From NCBI RefSeq assembly GCF_013408175.1, contig NZ_JACBYW010000012.1, positions 1 through 64,000 on the forward strand: 64,000 bases of DNA, given 5' to 3'. Of the stretch, positions 8,514 through 18,985 are shown in pieces; the first letter of the stretch is position 1, and the number at the start of each line of letters is the position of its first letter. Source of the stretch: Actinopolyspora biskrensis. Lineage in GTDB: Bacteria > Actinomycetota > Actinomycetes > Mycobacteriales > Pseudonocardiaceae. The position numbers and the translations under genes are program-made. The notes under the pieces are model-generated. The model ran no database searches. It worked only from the letters and a program-made list of their open reading frames with translations, and had not been told where the DNA came from.

Positions 8514-9077
8514 TCACTGCCGCACGACGTGTTCGGCCCAGTACACGGCCGCGTCGCCGTAACGCTTGCTCCGCAGCGGTTCCAGCCCTCGCGGCCACTC
8601 CGGAGCCGGGGTGTTCCAGAACCTCTCGACTATGACCAGCCCGTCCGTGCTCAACCACTGGTTGAGCACCAGCGCCGTCCAGCACTCGTCCAGCTCGGCA
8701 GGGTCCATCGCGAAGGGCGGATCGGCGAAAACCAGGTCATAGGGTTCACGTGGTGTGCCGGACAACACCGAACGCACCGGGGCCTGGCGCACTTCGAAGG
8801 AGTCGAACCCCAGCCCCGCCGCGTTGCGGCGCAGCACTGCGGCGGCCTTCCGGTCCGACTCGACGAACGTGGTGTGCGCAGCCCCCCGGGACAGGGCCTC
8901 GAAGCCGAATCCGCCGGACCCGGAGAACAGGTCCAGCACGCGCATGCCGGACAGATCGGTCATCGCCTCTAGCGCGCTGAACAAGGCCTCCCGCACCCGT
9001 TCGGTGACTGGCCTCGTCCCGCGCTGCGGAACCTCGATCCGACGTCCACCGGCGCTTCCCGCAACGATTCTGGTCAC
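8514..9077 (-). CDS. rsmD: 16S rRNA (guanine-966-N2)-methyltransferase RsmD
   Basis: Class I SAM-dependent methyltransferase acting on helix 31 of 16S rRNA. Seen: the N-terminal TRIVAGSAGGRRI, the RPVTERVREALFSAL segment, SAM motif I VLDLFSGSGGFGFEAL at about 45-60, and the catalytic DPPF. About 187 aa from the GTG at 9077, which has a GAGG 8 nt upstream and gives the usual (M)TRIVAG start; an ATG at 9095 would add six residues. Its end is 128 nt from coaD. Confidence 0.94.
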   Translation of the reverse strand: MTRIVAGSAGGRRIEVPQRGTRPVTERVREALFSALEAMTDLSGMRVLDLFSGSGGFGFEALSRGAAHTTFVESDRKAAAVLRRNAAGLGFDSFEVRQAPVRSVLSGTPREPYDLVFADPPFAMDPAELDECWTALVLNQWLSTDGLVIVERFWNTPAPEWPRGLEPLRSKRYGDAAVYWAEHVVRQ

Positions 9078-9182
9078 CGCTCCATCCTCGCCCATTCGGG
9101 CGTACCGCGAACACGGAGGGTGGGCCGCGAGGACGACACGCGCTCCCGGCCGGTCCGCCGACCCGCTTCGTCCCTCCGGTCG

Positions 9183-9202
9183 GGCCCCTCCGGGGAGGGG
9201 CC
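9183..9202 (-). terminator. Putative terminator after pyc
   Basis: Near-perfect GC hairpin GGCCCCTC/GAGGGGCC with a 4-nt loop, 61 nt downstream of the pyc stop codon. Confidence 0.5.
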
Positions 9203-9263
9203 GGGCAGCGGTTCCCGCACCGACCGCCCGGCCACCCGCACGGAGTCGCTCGGGAAGAGCCGT

Positions 9264-12200
9264 TCAGCCGAGCTCGATGATCAGGTCACCGCCTTCGACC
9301 TGTTGGATCGAGCCGATCGCCACGCGTTTGACCGTCCCGCTCCGCTGCGCGGTGATCGCGGCCTCCATCTTCATCGCCTCGATCGTGGCGACCGTCTGCC
9401 CGCTCTCGACCGCGTCGCCCTCGGAGGCGGACAGCGTGACCACTCCGGAGAACGGGGCCGCCACGTGGTCGGGGTTCGTGCGCTCGGCCTTCTCCGCCAC
9501 GGGCAGTTCGGAGGCGACCGACCTGTCCCGAACCTGGATCGGACGCATCTGACCGTTCAGGATCGCCATGACGGTGCGCACGCCGCGTTCGTCGGCCTCG
9601 CTGATGGCCTCCACCCCGATCAGCAGCCGCACGCCCTGGTCCAGGTCCACCGCGTACTCCTCGCCGGGACGCAGACCGTAGAAGAAGTCCTTGCTGCTCA
9701 GCAGCGAGGTGTCGCCGTAGGCGTGGCGGTGTTCGGCGAAGTTCTTGGTCGGTTTGGCGAACAGCAAGCGGTTCAACGTGGCGCGCCGCTCCGTGACCAG
9801 GCCCTTGCGGTCCTCCTCGGAGAGGTCGACCAGGTGCCTTCCCTCGGAGCGCCCCTGCAGCGCACGGGTGCGGAACGGCTCCGGCCACCCCGCGGGCGGA
9901 TCCCCGAGCTCGCCCTGCAGGAATCCGATGACCGAGTCCGGGATGTCGAACTTGTGCGGCTCGGCCTCGAACTCGGCCGGATCCACACCGGCACCCACCA
10001 GGTGCAGCGCGAGATCGCCGACCACCTTCGAGGAGGGGGTCACCTTGACCAGCCGCCCCAGCATCCGGTCCGCCGCGGCGTACATCGCCTCGATCTCCTC
10101 GAACTTGTCGCCGAGTCCGAGAGCGACGGCCTGGGTGCGCAGATTGGACAGCTGTCCACCGGGGATCTCGTGCCGGTAGACGCGTCCGGTGGGAGCGGCG
10201 AGCCCCGCCTCGAAGGGCTTGTAGATCTTGCGGACCGACTCCCAGTAGGGCTCCAGGTCGCAGACGGAGTCCAGGTCGAGCCCGGTTTCCCGCTCGGTGT
10301 GGTCCGTGGCCGCCACGATCGAGGAGAGAGCGGGCTGCGAGGTGGTTCCGGCCAGCGAGGCGGAGGCGCCGTCCACCGCGTCCACTCCGGCCCCGATCGC
10401 GGCGTGGTAGGTCGCCAGCTGTCCGCCGGGGGTGTCGTGGGTGTGCAGGTGCACGGGCAGGTCGAACTCGCTCCGCAGGGCGGAGACGAGCCGTTCGGCG
10501 GCCGGTGGCCGCAACAGCCCGGCCATGTCCTTGATGGCCAGCACGTGCGCCCCCGCCTCGACGATCCGTTCCGCCAGGCGCAGGTAGTAGTCCAGCGTGT
10601 ACACCTGCTCGTCCGGATCGGACAGATCACCCGTGTAGCAGAGCGCCACTTCGGCGACCGAACGGCCGGTGTTCCGGACGGCCTCGATCGCCGGACGCAT
10701 CTGTTCGACGTCGTTGAGCGCGTCGAAGATGCGGAAGATGTCGATCCCGGTGTCGGTGGCCTCCGCGACGAAGTGCTCGGTCACCTCGGTGGGATAGGGC
10801 GTGTATCCGACGGTGTTGCGTCCGCGCAGCAACATCTGCAGGCAGATGTTCGGCACGGCGGCCCGGAGCGCGGCCAGCCGCTCCCAGGGGTCCTCGGCCA
10901 GAAAGCGCAGCGCCACGTCGTAGGTCGCCCCGCCCCAGCACTCCAGGGACAGCATCTCCGGGGTGGTGCGGGCCACGTGCGGCGCGACCGCGGTGAGGTC
11001 CTTGGTGCGCACCCGGGTGGCCAGCAGGGACTGGTGCGCGTCCCTGAAGGTGGTCTCGGTGACCCCGACCGCGTCGGATTCGCGCAGCCACTTCGCGAAC
11101 CCTTCCGGCCCCAGCCGGTCCAGCCTGTCCTTCGACCCGGCCGGCGGCGGAGTCCCGAGGTCGGCGGAGGGCAGCTTCTCCCGCGGCTCGGGCGTGGCGG
11201 GACGCTCTCCGTAGGGACGGTTGACGGTCACATCGGCGAGATAGCTCAGCAACCGGGTTCCCCGGTCGGCCGAGTGGCGCGCCGTCAGCAGCTGCGGGCG
11301 CTCGTCGATGAAGGATGTGGTGATCCTTCCCGCGCCGAAGTCGGGATCGTCGAGCACGGCCTGCAGGAAGGGGATGTTCGTGGCGACCCCTCGGATGCGG
11401 AACTCGGCCACGGCACGCCGCGCCCGTGCCACGGCCGTCCCGAAGTCGCGTCCGCGGCAGGTGAGTTTCACCAGCATCGAGTCGAAGTGGGCGCTGACGC
11501 TGGTCCCCGCGAAGGAGGTTCCCCCGTCCAGCCGGACTCCCGCGCCTCCGGGTGAGCGGTAGGCGCTGATCATCCCGGTGTCCGGCCGGAAACCGTTGGC
11601 CGGGTCCTCGGTGGTGATTCGGCACTGCAGAGCGGCACCGCGCAGCCCGATGTTGTCCTGGGACATGCCGAGTTCGCCGAGCGTTTCCCCCGCCGCGATG
11701 CGCACCTGGGACTGGACCAGGTCGGCGTCGGTCACTTCCTCGGTGACCGTGTGCTCCACCTGGATGCGCGGGTTCATCTCGATGAAGACGTGGTTTCCGT
11801 TCTCGTCGACGAGGAACTCCACGGTGCCCGCGTTGGCGTAGCCGATCTGTTCGGCGAACGCGACGGCGTCGGCGCAGATCCGCTCGCGCAGGTCCGGATC
11901 CAGGCTCGGGGCCGGCGCGATCTCGATGACCTTCTGGTGCCTGCGCTGCAGCGAGCAGTCGCGCTCGTAGAGGTGTACGACGTTGCCCGTCGAGTCCGCG
12001 AGGATCTGCACCTCGATGTGGCGCGGGTTGACCACGGCCTGTTCCAGGAAGACCGTGGGATCGCCGAAGGCCGACTCCGCCTCGCGCATCGCCGCTTCGA
12101 GGGCCTCGCGCAGGGAGTCGAGCTCGTTGACCCTGCGCATACCACGACCGCCGCCCCCGGCCACGGCTTTGACGAACACGGGGAAGGTCATGTCCGCCGC

Positions 12201-12641
12201 TGTTGCCAGCAGCTCGTCGATGTGGCTGGACGGGGCCGAGGACTCCAGCACCGGAACTCCCGCGGAGCGGGCGGCCTGGACGGCGCTGGCCTTGTTCCCG
12301 GTGAGCTGGAGGATCTCGTGCGAGGGGCCGATGAACGTGATGCCCGCCTGCTGGCACGCCTCGGCGAGGTCGGGGTTCTCGGAGAGAAAGCCGTAACCGG
12401 GGTAGATCGCATCGGCACCGGCCGTTCTGGCCGCCCGGATGATTTCCTCGACGGACAGGTAGGCGCGGACCGGGTGTCCCGGTTCGCCGATCTCGTAGGA
12501 CTCGTCCGCCTTGAGCCGGTGCAGTGAGTTGCGATCCTCGTGGGGGAACACGGCGACGGTTTTCGCGCCGAGTTCGTATCCGGCGCGGAACGCGCGGATC
12601 GCGATCTCGCCGCGGTTGGCGACGAGGACCTTGCGGAACAT
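9264..12641 (-). CDS. pyc: Pyruvate carboxylase
   Basis: Biotin-dependent anaplerotic enzyme that carboxylates pyruvate to oxaloacetate. 1125 aa, the length of single-chain pyruvate carboxylases. Domains in order: biotin carboxylase (about 1-455; FRKVLVANRGEIAIRAFRA at the start, glycine-rich ATP loop KAVAGGGGRGMRRV, EMNPRIQVEHTVTEE), carboxyltransferase (about 530-800; TTFRDAHQSLLATR, then HTHDTPGGQLATY), PYC tetramerisation region, and a C-terminal biotinyl domain whose EAMKMEA motif places the biotinylated lysine at 1091. ATG preceded by AGGAGGTAGCC. Transcribed alone with a long AT-rich upstream region. Supplies oxaloacetate for the TCA cycle and aspartate-family amino acids. Confidence 0.98.
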   Translation of the reverse strand: MFRKVLVANRGEIAIRAFRAGYELGAKTVAVFPHEDRNSLHRLKADESYEIGEPGHPVRAYLSVEEIIRAARTAGADAIYPGYGFLSENPDLAEACQQAGITFIGPSHEILQLTGNKASAVQAARSAGVPVLESSAPSSHIDELLATAADMTFPVFVKAVAGGGGRGMRRVNELDSLREALEAAMREAESAFGDPTVFLEQAVVNPRHIEVQILADSTGNVVHLYERDCSLQRRHQKVIEIAPAPSLDPDLRERICADAVAFAEQIGYANAGTVEFLVDENGNHVFIEMNPRIQVEHTVTEEVTDADLVQSQVRIAAGETLGELGMSQDNIGLRGAALQCRITTEDPANGFRPDTGMISAYRSPGGAGVRLDGGTSFAGTSVSAHFDSMLVKLTCRGRDFGTAVARARRAVAEFRIRGVATNIPFLQAVLDDPDFGAGRITTSFIDERPQLLTARHSADRGTRLLSYLADVTVNRPYGERPATPEPREKLPSADLGTPPPAGSKDRLDRLGPEGFAKWLRESDAVGVTETTFRDAHQSLLATRVRTKDLTAVAPHVARTTPEMLSLECWGGATYDVALRFLAEDPWERLAALRAAVPNICLQMLLRGRNTVGYTPYPTEVTEHFVAEATDTGIDIFRIFDALNDVEQMRPAIEAVRNTGRSVAEVALCYTGDLSDPDEQVYTLDYYLRLAERIVEAGAHVLAIKDMAGLLRPPAAERLVSALRSEFDLPVHLHTHDTPGGQLATYHAAIGAGVDAVDGASASLAGTTSQPALSSIVAATDHTERETGLDLDSVCDLEPYWESVRKIYKPFEAGLAAPTGRVYRHEIPGGQLSNLRTQAVALGLGDKFEEIEAMYAAADRMLGRLVKVTPSSKVVGDLALHLVGAGVDPAEFEAEPHKFDIPDSVIGFLQGELGDPPAGWPEPFRTRALQGRSEGRHLVDLSEEDRKGLVTERRATLNRLLFAKPTKNFAEHRHAYGDTSLLSSKDFFYGLRPGEEYAVDLDQGVRLLIGVEAISEADERGVRTVMAILNGQMRPIQVRDRSVASELPVAEKAERTNPDHVAAPFSGVVTLSASEGDAVESGQTVATIEAMKMEAAITAQRSGTVKRVAIGSIQQVEGGDLIIELG

Positions 12642-12769
12642 GCCGGCTACCTCCTGGGGCAGGTGTCGGATCGCCTGCGAACACTACCCCGAAAATTCTC
12701 CTCTTCGGGAGCTCCTCCCGCGTGATGGAACTCATGATCACCCAGTGAGGCGCGGGTGACCTGCTCGTT

Positions 12770-12860
12770 CGAAAGTTCACGACAAGGATCGACCAAAAGA
12801 AATAATACAAAATTTCACGAAAGTGGCTTCCGGGTGATTTTTTCTTTCGGTCAGGCGGTA
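12770..12860. promoter_or_regulatory. AT-rich patch upstream of pyc, probable promoter region
   Basis: This stretch is far richer in A and T than anything around it (for example AAAAGAAATAATACAAAAT on the plus strand). Read toward pyc on the minus strand it offers TATTAT as a -10-like element, and CGAAAG/CTTTCG occurs as an inverted pair around ATTTTTT. It lies 130-220 nt from the pyc start. I cannot fix a transcription start; a regulator site is possible. Confidence 0.4.
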
Positions 12861-12914
12861 CCCCTCCCCGCCGGAGGCCTTGACCGACCTCACCCGCACC
12901 CCGCATGACGAGTG

Positions 12915-13163
12915 TCACACACGGCACAGCACCTCGCCGTGCAGCAGGACGAGCCAGCCGTCCGGATGGCTCGCCCGCTCCCGCCACGCCTCGGGGATCT
13001 CCCCCAGCTCCTCCGGGGTGGCGTGCCCACCGTCGACCGCCTGCTCCGCGGTCCGCGAGTCCGTGACGCGTTCGGCCCGCACTTCCCGTCAGGCACGTTC
13101 CTCGGGGGTCACGTGGCACCACACCGAGTTGTCCACAACACGCCAGTACTGCGAACGGACCAC
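12915..13163 (-). pseudogene. Small unknown gene interrupted by an in-frame TGA
   Basis: On the minus strand one reading frame runs from a GTG at 13163 (reading VVRSQYWRVVDNSVWCHV) to a TGA at 12915, but is cut by a single in-frame TGA at 13089-13091. Upstream of the stop it ends TPEERA. Two codons after the stop a GTG at 13082 could restart translation of a 55-residue product containing HATPEELGEIPEAWRERA and ending in LLHGEVLCRV. Both halves have protein-like composition and read as one small protein of about 82 residues. I do not recognise the family. A nonsense mutation is likeliest; recoding, separate translation of the second half or a sequencing error are alternatives. Confidence 0.45.
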
Positions 13164-13454
13164 GCCCTCCGCGTGCCCCTTCCCGCATTCCGCTTCGCCG
13201 GATCCCACGGGGAGAGCCAGGCCGTTCTTCCCACTGTGTGCAAAATTTTCCTCACGAAACGGGAGACTCTCGATGGGAACGGGCAACGAGTGACGGTGAA
13301 CAACGCTGATCAGCGCGACGACGACAGCCGTCGAACAGCCCACGAACGGGAAACGCGTTCCTCCGGGGCGTCGAACGAGGTGAGGCGAGGAGGCGAAACC
13401 CCCGTGAGCACCTGACCGATGTTTTCCGGCCGGAGGGGCGAACGAGACCCCAGG

Positions 13455-15644
13455 TCAGGCCTTCTCCAGGAAGTCGGCCCGCTCCTCGGCCACCAGATCG
13501 GCGACCATCGCGGCCAGCCCCGGGTACGAGTTCAGTTCGGGATCCTCCCGGACGAACTCCTCCGCCTCCGCCCTCGCCCGAGCGATCAGCTCCTCGTCGT
13601 GCACCAGGGACAGCACACGCAGCGTGGACTTCTTGCCGGACTGCGCCGCCCCGAGCACGTCACCCTCCCTGCGCTGCTGCAGGTCCAGTCGAGCCAGTTC
13701 GAACCCGTCCGTCGTGGACGCGACCGCTTCGAGCCGGTTCCGCGCCGGTGTCTGCGACACGGCCTCGCTGACCAGCAAGCACAGCCCCGGGGAAGCGCCA
13801 CGTCCGACCCTGCCCCGCAGCTGGTGCAGCTGACTCGTGCCGAAGCGGTCCGCGTCCATGATCACCATCATCGTGGCGTTCGGGACGTCCACCCCGACCT
13901 CCACGACGGTCGTGGCGACCAGAACGTCGATCTCGGCCGCGGCGAAGCTGCGCATGACCGAGTCCTTGTCCTCGGAGGCGAGCCTGCCGTGCAGCGCACC
14001 GATCCGGAGTCCCTCCAAGGGGCCGCCCCTCAACTCCTCGGCGAGTTCCAGGACCGCGACGGGAGACCGCTGCTCGCCGTCCTCCCCGCTCGTGGTCTCC
14101 TCCCGAGAGCCCGAGTTCGACTCGTCCCCCACCCTCGAACAGACGACGTAGACCTGGTGGCCCGCGTCGACCTCCTCGCGAACGCGCTGCCAGGCGCGTT
14201 CCAACCAGGCCGGCTTCTCGGCGGTGGGCACCACCGTGGTGCTGATCGGGGAACGCCCGTTGGGCAACTCGCGCAGCGCGGACGTGCGCAGATCCCCGAA
14301 AACCGTCATGGCCACCGTGCGCGGTATGGGAGTGGCCGTCATCACCAGCAAGTGAGGGCAGCTTCGCTCCCCGGCACGAACGCGCAACGCGTCCCGCTGC
14401 TCGACGCCGAACCTGTGCTGCTCGTCCACCACCACCATCCCGAGATCCGCGAACGAGACCCCGTCCTGGATCAGGGCGTGCGTACCGACGACTACGCCCG
14501 CGGCACCGGAGGCAACGTCCAGCAGAGCCTGTTTGCGCTGCGCCGCGGAAAGCGATCCGGTCAACAGGGTGACCTTCGTCGCCCGGTCGGACGCCCCCAG
14601 CTCACCGGCTCCGGCGAACTCACCCAGCAGCTCCCGCAGGGAGCGCGCGTGCTGGGCCGCCAGCACCTCGGTGGGGGCGAGCATCGCCGCCTGCCTTCCC
14701 GAATCGATCACCTGCAGCATCGCCCGGAGCGCGACGACGGTCTTGCCCGAACCGACCTCGCCCTGCACCAGTCGGTTCATCGGGTGCTCGTGGGCCAGGT
14801 CCTCCGCGATCCGCTCCCCCACCTCGAGCTGTCCCGCGGTCAGCGTGAAGGGCAGGTCGGCCTCGAAGGCCGCGCCCAATCCGTCCTGCCTGCGCGGACA
14901 GGCCGGGGCCGGGCGCGTGCCGCGCTGCTCGCGCGACTGCGCCAGCGACAACTGCACCCCCAGGGCCTCGTCCCACTTCAGCCGGTGCTTGGCCCGTTCC
15001 ACCTGGGCGAGGTCCTCCGGCTGGTGAATCCGGCGCAACGCCTCGTCCAACCCGAGCGCGTCGATCCGCTCGCGCAACGACTCGGGCAGCGGATCCACGA
15101 CCCCGTCCCAGCCGCTCAGGACCTGATCGACACAACGCGCCAGCGACCACGAGGGGACCCCCTGGGAAGCCGGGTAAACCGGGATGAGCGCGCCGGCGAA
15201 CTCCCGCGCGGCACCCTGCTCGTCGGAGTCCTCGTCCTCGGTGAACAGCTGGTACTCGGGATGCGCCAGTTGCAACTCGCTGCGGTAGGCGGTCACCTTG
15301 CCCGCGAACATCCCTCTCCGGCCGGGCAGCAACTCCCGCTCACGCCAAGCCTGGTTGAAGAACGTGCAGGACATGGAACGCGTGCCGTCGGTGATGCGCG
15401 CCTGCAGGATCGTCCCCTTCCGCGAGCGCATCCTGCGCTTGCTGACGCGTTCCACCCGGGCGAGCACCGTGGCGTGCTCCCCGGTCTCCAGTCCGCCGAT
15501 CGGAGTGAGCTCACCGCGCTCGGCGTAACGCCGTGGGTAGTGCCGCAGCAGGTCGCCCACTGTGGTCATACCGAATGCGCCGTTCAGCGCCTTGGCCGTT
15601 TTGGCCCCGAGCACTCGGTCGAGTTCGCTGTCCCAGCCGGTCAT
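13455..15644 (-). CDS. recG: ATP-dependent DNA helicase RecG
   Basis: Superfamily 2 helicase that remodels stalled replication forks and Holliday junctions. About 729 aa from the ATG at 15644 ([13 protein letters not shown]); the open frame continues upstream, but that extension is low-complexity and unlike the family. Seen: an N-terminal wedge/OB region (about 55-200), Walker A GEVGSGKT near 310, the DEQH box in [10 protein letters not shown], motif [11 protein letters not shown], and the C-terminal motifs [16 protein letters not shown] and QLRGRVGRG. It lies downstream of the DhaL/FakA-like gene on the same strand, 226 nt apart, the usual actinobacterial order. Confidence 0.96.
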   Translation of the reverse strand: MTGWDSELDRVLGAKTAKALNGAFGMTTVGDLLRHYPRRYAERGELTPIGGLETGEHATVLARVERVSKRRMRSRKGTILQARITDGTRSMSCTFFNQAWRERELLPGRRGMFAGKVTAYRSELQLAHPEYQLFTEDEDSDEQGAAREFAGALIPVYPASQGVPSWSLARCVDQVLSGWDGVVDPLPESLRERIDALGLDEALRRIHQPEDLAQVERAKHRLKWDEALGVQLSLAQSREQRGTRPAPACPRRQDGLGAAFEADLPFTLTAGQLEVGERIAEDLAHEHPMNRLVQGEVGSGKTVVALRAMLQVIDSGRQAAMLAPTEVLAAQHARSLRELLGEFAGAGELGASDRATKVTLLTGSLSAAQRKQALLDVASGAAGVVVGTHALIQDGVSFADLGMVVVDEQHRFGVEQRDALRVRAGERSCPHLLVMTATPIPRTVAMTVFGDLRTSALRELPNGRSPISTTVVPTAEKPAWLERAWQRVREEVDAGHQVYVVCSRVGDESNSGSREETTSGEDGEQRSPVAVLELAEELRGGPLEGLRIGALHGRLASEDKDSVMRSFAAAEIDVLVATTVVEVGVDVPNATMMVIMDADRFGTSQLHQLRGRVGRGASPGLCLLVSEAVSQTPARNRLEAVASTTDGFELARLDLQQRREGDVLGAAQSGKKSTLRVLSLVHDEELIARARAEAEEFVREDPELNSYPGLAAMVADLVAEERADFLEKA

Positions 15645-15870
15645 CGCTTCACCAGTCGCGCCACGGCGGTGTGGTCGCTGTTCGTCGACATCGGGCGAGC
15701 CGTCCGCACCGCCGTTGCCCGCGCCTTCCCTCGCCCGGAAGAGCTCACCCCTCCCGGAAGCGCGGGCACACCCGTGGCCGAAGGACTCGGGGGTCAAGTT
15801 ATCCGACCCCTCCGACGGCCCCGTTCCGGGTCGGCTCCACGCACGCGACCCGCTCACGCGGACGGGACAG

Positions 15871-17511
15871 TCACTCCACACCCAGCATCAGCTCGGTGGA
15901 GGACTCCCCACAGGGGTAGCAGGTCAGCTCCACCTCGGGATGGGTGCGCCGCAGGTGCTCGGCCAGGCTCTCGGGCAACGCCGCCGGGGCGTGCTCCGGC
16001 ACGAGCGCCGTCACCAACTCACCACCGGCCGAGAGCATGCGGTCGGCGAGGTCGCGAGCGGCTTTCGCGCGGTCGCTGCCGATCAGCACGACCTCGCCGT
16101 CGAGCATCCCGAGCAGATCACCTCCACGACAGCGCCCCGCCCACGTGAGCGCCTCCCCCGAAGCCACGACCAGTTCACCGCGCCGCGTCGCCGCGGCCGC
16201 CTCCGCGAGGGCGACCGTGTCCTCCGCGGTACGCCTCTCCGGGTCGTGCACGGCCAGCGCGGCCAGCCCCTGGACGGGGGCGGCGGTCGGGATCACCACG
16301 GCGTCGATGCCCGCCCGAACGGCCGCGGCCGCGGCGTTGTCGGCCTCCTCCACGAGCCGCTCGTCGTTGGGCAGCAACAGTACGTCCCGCCGGCCGGTCC
16401 CCAGGACCGCTTCCAGCATCTCCCGTGCGCCGGGATGTTCCGCACCGTCGATCGTGAGGACCCCGGCCCCTTCCGCGCGGAACAGCTCCGCCAGTTCGGT
16501 TCCACGAACGATCGCGAGCACCGCTCGCCCGGCCGGGACGGAGCCCTCCGCTCCGTACTGCTGGACGTCTCCCCGGCCACGTCCCTCGTCGAGCTGATCG
16601 GCGAAACGGGTGACCCGAATTCCGTGGACCCGCCCGACCTCGACCCCGGACTCGATCGCGGCACCGATGTCATCGCAGTGCACATGCACTGCCCAGGTAG
16701 TTCCCCCGGCGTCTCGCCCGTCCTCGCCCGCATCCGCGACGGAGACGCAGTCACCGATGCCGACCAACCGTTCGCGCAGTTCACGGGCGACGGAGAAGGG
16801 CGCCCCCGACAACAGGTACATGACCTCGTAGTCGTAGCCGGAGTCGTGTCGCGGGAACGGCGCGCCCTCCCCGGCCGGTTCCTCCGGAACCTCGGGGACG
16901 AGCCGCTGACCGTCGCAGACGACGGCGTACAGCGCGTCCAGTATCAACACCACGCCGCGCCCACCCGCGTCCACCACACCGGCCGAGGCCAGTTCGGGAC
17001 GCTGCGCCGTCGTGGCGCTCAGGGCCGTGACGGCCGCGAACGTGGCGGCGTGCACGGCGTCGGGAAGCTCCGCCTGCTCGCGGCAGGCACCGGCTGCCGC
17101 CCGCAGAACCGTGAGCATGGTCCCTTCCGCCGGTTCGGCGACCGCACCCGCGGCCAGCTCGCATCCGCGTTCCAACGCACCCCCGAAGCACCGTCCGGAC
17201 ATGCGCTGCCCCGCACCCGCGTGCTGGGCCATGCCGCGCAGCATCTGCGACAGCAGCAGCCCCGAATTGCCCGCGGCGCCGTGCAGCGCTCCCTCGGAGA
17301 GCGCGGTCAGCACGACGTGCGCCTCCGCCGCGCGCACGCGATCGGCCGCTTCCAGCGCGGAACGCATGGTCTGCAGCAGGTTCGTACCGGTGTCGTTGTC
17401 CGCGACCGGGTACACGTTGATGCGATCGATCGCCGCGCGGTTCGCTGTCAACGCGAGCACGGAGACCTCGCCCCACCTGCGTGCGGCGGATCCGTCCAGC
17501 GCATGCAGCAC
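15871..17511 (-). CDS. DAK2/DhaL-domain kinase-like protein (FakA family)
   Basis: 546-residue cytoplasmic protein with an N-terminal DhaL (DAK2) ATP-binding domain. The metal-nucleotide-binding aspartates lie in [10 protein letters not shown] at about 36-44, with [13 protein letters not shown] following. Middle and C-terminal FakA-type domains follow, including the stretch [18 protein letters not shown]. In Firmicutes the family member FakA phosphorylates fatty acids held by FakB/DegV proteins; whether that applies here is unknown. The GTG at 17511 is chosen because the family starts LDGxxxRRW and GGAGG stands 4 nt upstream. Divergent from rpmB and upstream of recG, as in M. tuberculosis Rv2974c-Rv2975c and in Streptomyces. 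Confidence 0.88.
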   Translation of the reverse strand: MLHALDGSAARRWGEVSVLALTANRAAIDRINVYPVADNDTGTNLLQTMRSALEAADRVRAAEAHVVLTALSEGALHGAAGNSGLLLSQMLRGMAQHAGAGQRMSGRCFGGALERGCELAAGAVAEPAEGTMLTVLRAAAGACREQAELPDAVHAATFAAVTALSATTAQRPELASAGVVDAGGRGVVLILDALYAVVCDGQRLVPEVPEEPAGEGAPFPRHDSGYDYEVMYLLSGAPFSVARELRERLVGIGDCVSVADAGEDGRDAGGTTWAVHVHCDDIGAAIESGVEVGRVHGIRVTRFADQLDEGRGRGDVQQYGAEGSVPAGRAVLAIVRGTELAELFRAEGAGVLTIDGAEHPGAREMLEAVLGTGRRDVLLLPNDERLVEEADNAAAAAVRAGIDAVVIPTAAPVQGLAALAVHDPERRTAEDTVALAEAAAATRRGELVVASGEALTWAGRCRGGDLLGMLDGEVVLIGSDRAKAARDLADRMLSAGGELVTALVPEHAPAALPESLAEHLRRTHPEVELTCYPCGESSTELMLGVE

Positions 17512-17841
17512 GGTTCCTCCAAAGACTCGGCCACCTCGCCGCGAGTGCCGTCGAGAATAGCCCCCGCCTCGGAAAGACCCCGCAAGGGCGCGGCACCCGA
17601 GGTGAGCGCGGCCTGTCACACTCGGTGGGTTAGACTGTGGCGGTTCCCGGAGGTCGTGTACCGATTCACCGGGTCGGTGGGTGCCGCCGGAAGAGCGGTG
17701 CACAGGCACGCAGTCACCCCTGGGTGGACGGCTTCACCAACGTGGGGTCGCCGCGTGGCCTCTCAGCGCTGTCACCGCACGAGCATGGCCCGCGCCGGGC
17801 GGCGCGGGGTGGACATTCGAGCGAAGTTAGGGGTGTCTGAC
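17512..17841. other. Divergent intergenic region between the DhaL-type gene and rpmB
   Basis: 330 bp without a supported gene. It must hold the divergent promoters. TAGACT at about 17632-17637 could serve as a -10 element for rpmB, but I see no matching -35 and no hairpin worth naming. Open frames here have no protein-like content. Confidence 0.4.
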
Positions 17842-18033
17842 GTGGCTGCCGTCTGCGACGTCTGCAACAAGGGACCGGGTTTCGGTATGGCTGTCTCGCA
17901 CTCGCATCGGCGTACCAAGCGCCGGTGGAACCCGAACATCCAGACCGTACGCGCCAAGGTCAGCTCGACCCAGCGCAAGCGGCTGAATGTGTGCACCTCC
18001 TGCCTGAAGGCGGGCAAGGTCGCACGTGGCTGA
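17842..18033 (+). CDS. rpmB: 50S ribosomal protein L28
   Basis: 63-residue large-subunit ribosomal protein. Two CxxC pairs (CDVC near the start, CTSC near the end) show the zinc-binding form. [16 protein letters not shown] and [10 protein letters not shown]-type segments are typical; here the latter reads [18 protein letters not shown] start at 17842. The strong terminator follows 36 nt after the stop. Confidence 0.95.
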   Translation: MAAVCDVCNKGPGFGMAVSHSHRRTKRRWNPNIQTVRAKVSSTQRKRLNVCTSCLKAGKVARG

Positions 18034-18069
18034 GTCGGCCCTGCCAGCCGACGGGTCCCCGTGACCCTA

Positions 18070-18105
18070 CGAACGCTCGGCCGGACGATCCCGGCCGAGC
18101 GTTCG
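18070..18105. terminator. Strong terminator between rpmB and ung
   Basis: Perfect 15-bp inverted repeat CGAACGCTCGGCCGG/CCGGCCGAGCGTTCG (arms 18070-18084 and 18091-18105, 6-nt loop) between two convergent genes. Confidence 0.85.
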
Positions 18106-18209
18106 TGTTCGAAGGGCGATCCGCACCACGGAGTGCGCGAAAACGAAAAACCGGGGCGAGCTCCCGCGTGGAACTCGTCCCCGGCGAGGTCATCCTCCCG
18201 ACCGAACGA

Positions 18210-18887
18210 TCAGGACAGTTTCCAGTCGATCGGTTCCGCGCCGCGCTCGCGCAGCATCTCGTTCGTCCTGCTGAAGGGGCGCGAGCCGAAAAAGCCGCGG
18301 TCCGCCGACATCGGGCTCGGGTGGGGCGACTCGACGCATCCCACACCGGGCATCAGTTGGCGCAGGCTCCGAGCGTCCCTTCCCCACAGGATCGCCACCA
18401 TCGGCTGGGAGCGTTGGGCCAGAGCCCTGATGGCCTGGTCCGTGATCACCTCCCAACCCTTGCCGCGGTGCGAGGCCGACTTGCCCGGCTGCACCGTGAG
18501 CACGCGGTTCAACAGCAGCACACCGCGTTCGGCCCACGGGGTCAGGTCACCGTTCGACGGCTGCGGAAGCCCGAGATCGTCGCTGTACTCCCGGAAGATG
18601 TTGGTCAAACTCCGCGGAACCGGGTCGACGTCCGGAGCGACCGAGAAACTCAACCCCACGGGATGTCCCGGCGTGGGATACGGATCCTGGCCGACTATGA
18701 GCACCCGCACGTCCTCGAACGGTTGCTGAAACGCGCGCAGCACGTGCTCTCCCGCAGGCAAGTACTCGCGCCCCGCGGCGACTTCCGAACGCAGAAAGTC
18801 ACCCATAGTGGCTATCTGGTCCGCCACCGGCGCGAGCGCTTCGGCCCAGCCTGGTTCCACAATCTCATTCAACGGGCTCCTGGTCAC
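18210..18887 (-). CDS. ung: Uracil-DNA glycosylase, family 1
   Basis: Removes uracil from DNA after cytosine deamination or dUMP incorporation. The water-activating loop GQDPYP is at 66-71 (catalytic Asp68), and the second catalytic motif HPSPMS starts at His189. The [14 protein letters not shown] segment near the C-terminus is also conserved. 225 aa, standard. GTG start. It lies 98 nt downstream of thiL on the same strand, as in M. tuberculosis. Confidence 0.97.
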   Translation of the reverse strand: MTRSPLNEIVEPGWAEALAPVADQIATMGDFLRSEVAAGREYLPAGEHVLRAFQQPFEDVRVLIVGQDPYPTPGHPVGLSFSVAPDVDPVPRSLTNIFREYSDDLGLPQPSNGDLTPWAERGVLLLNRVLTVQPGKSASHRGKGWEVITDQAIRALAQRSQPMVAILWGRDARSLRQLMPGVGCVESPHPSPMSADRGFFGSRPFSRTNEMLRERGAEPIDWKLS

Positions 18888-18985
18888 GGACCATGACCCT
18901 AGCTACCGCCTTGATCAACGATGCCGACCCCCTGACCGGACGAGCGTGTGGTGCTCACGGCCCGGTCCGCTCCGCGATGCCCGGA

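Noticed and set aside
13164-13454. Additional gene between the interrupted small gene and recG
   Set aside because: Frames on both strands are low-complexity and none has a domain-like segment or ribosome site.
13419-16148. Very long open frame (about 909 codons) on the plus strand opposite recG and the DhaL-type gene
   Set aside because: It is the antisense shadow of real minus-strand genes in GC-rich DNA and its translation is Arg/Gly/His-rich with no domain.
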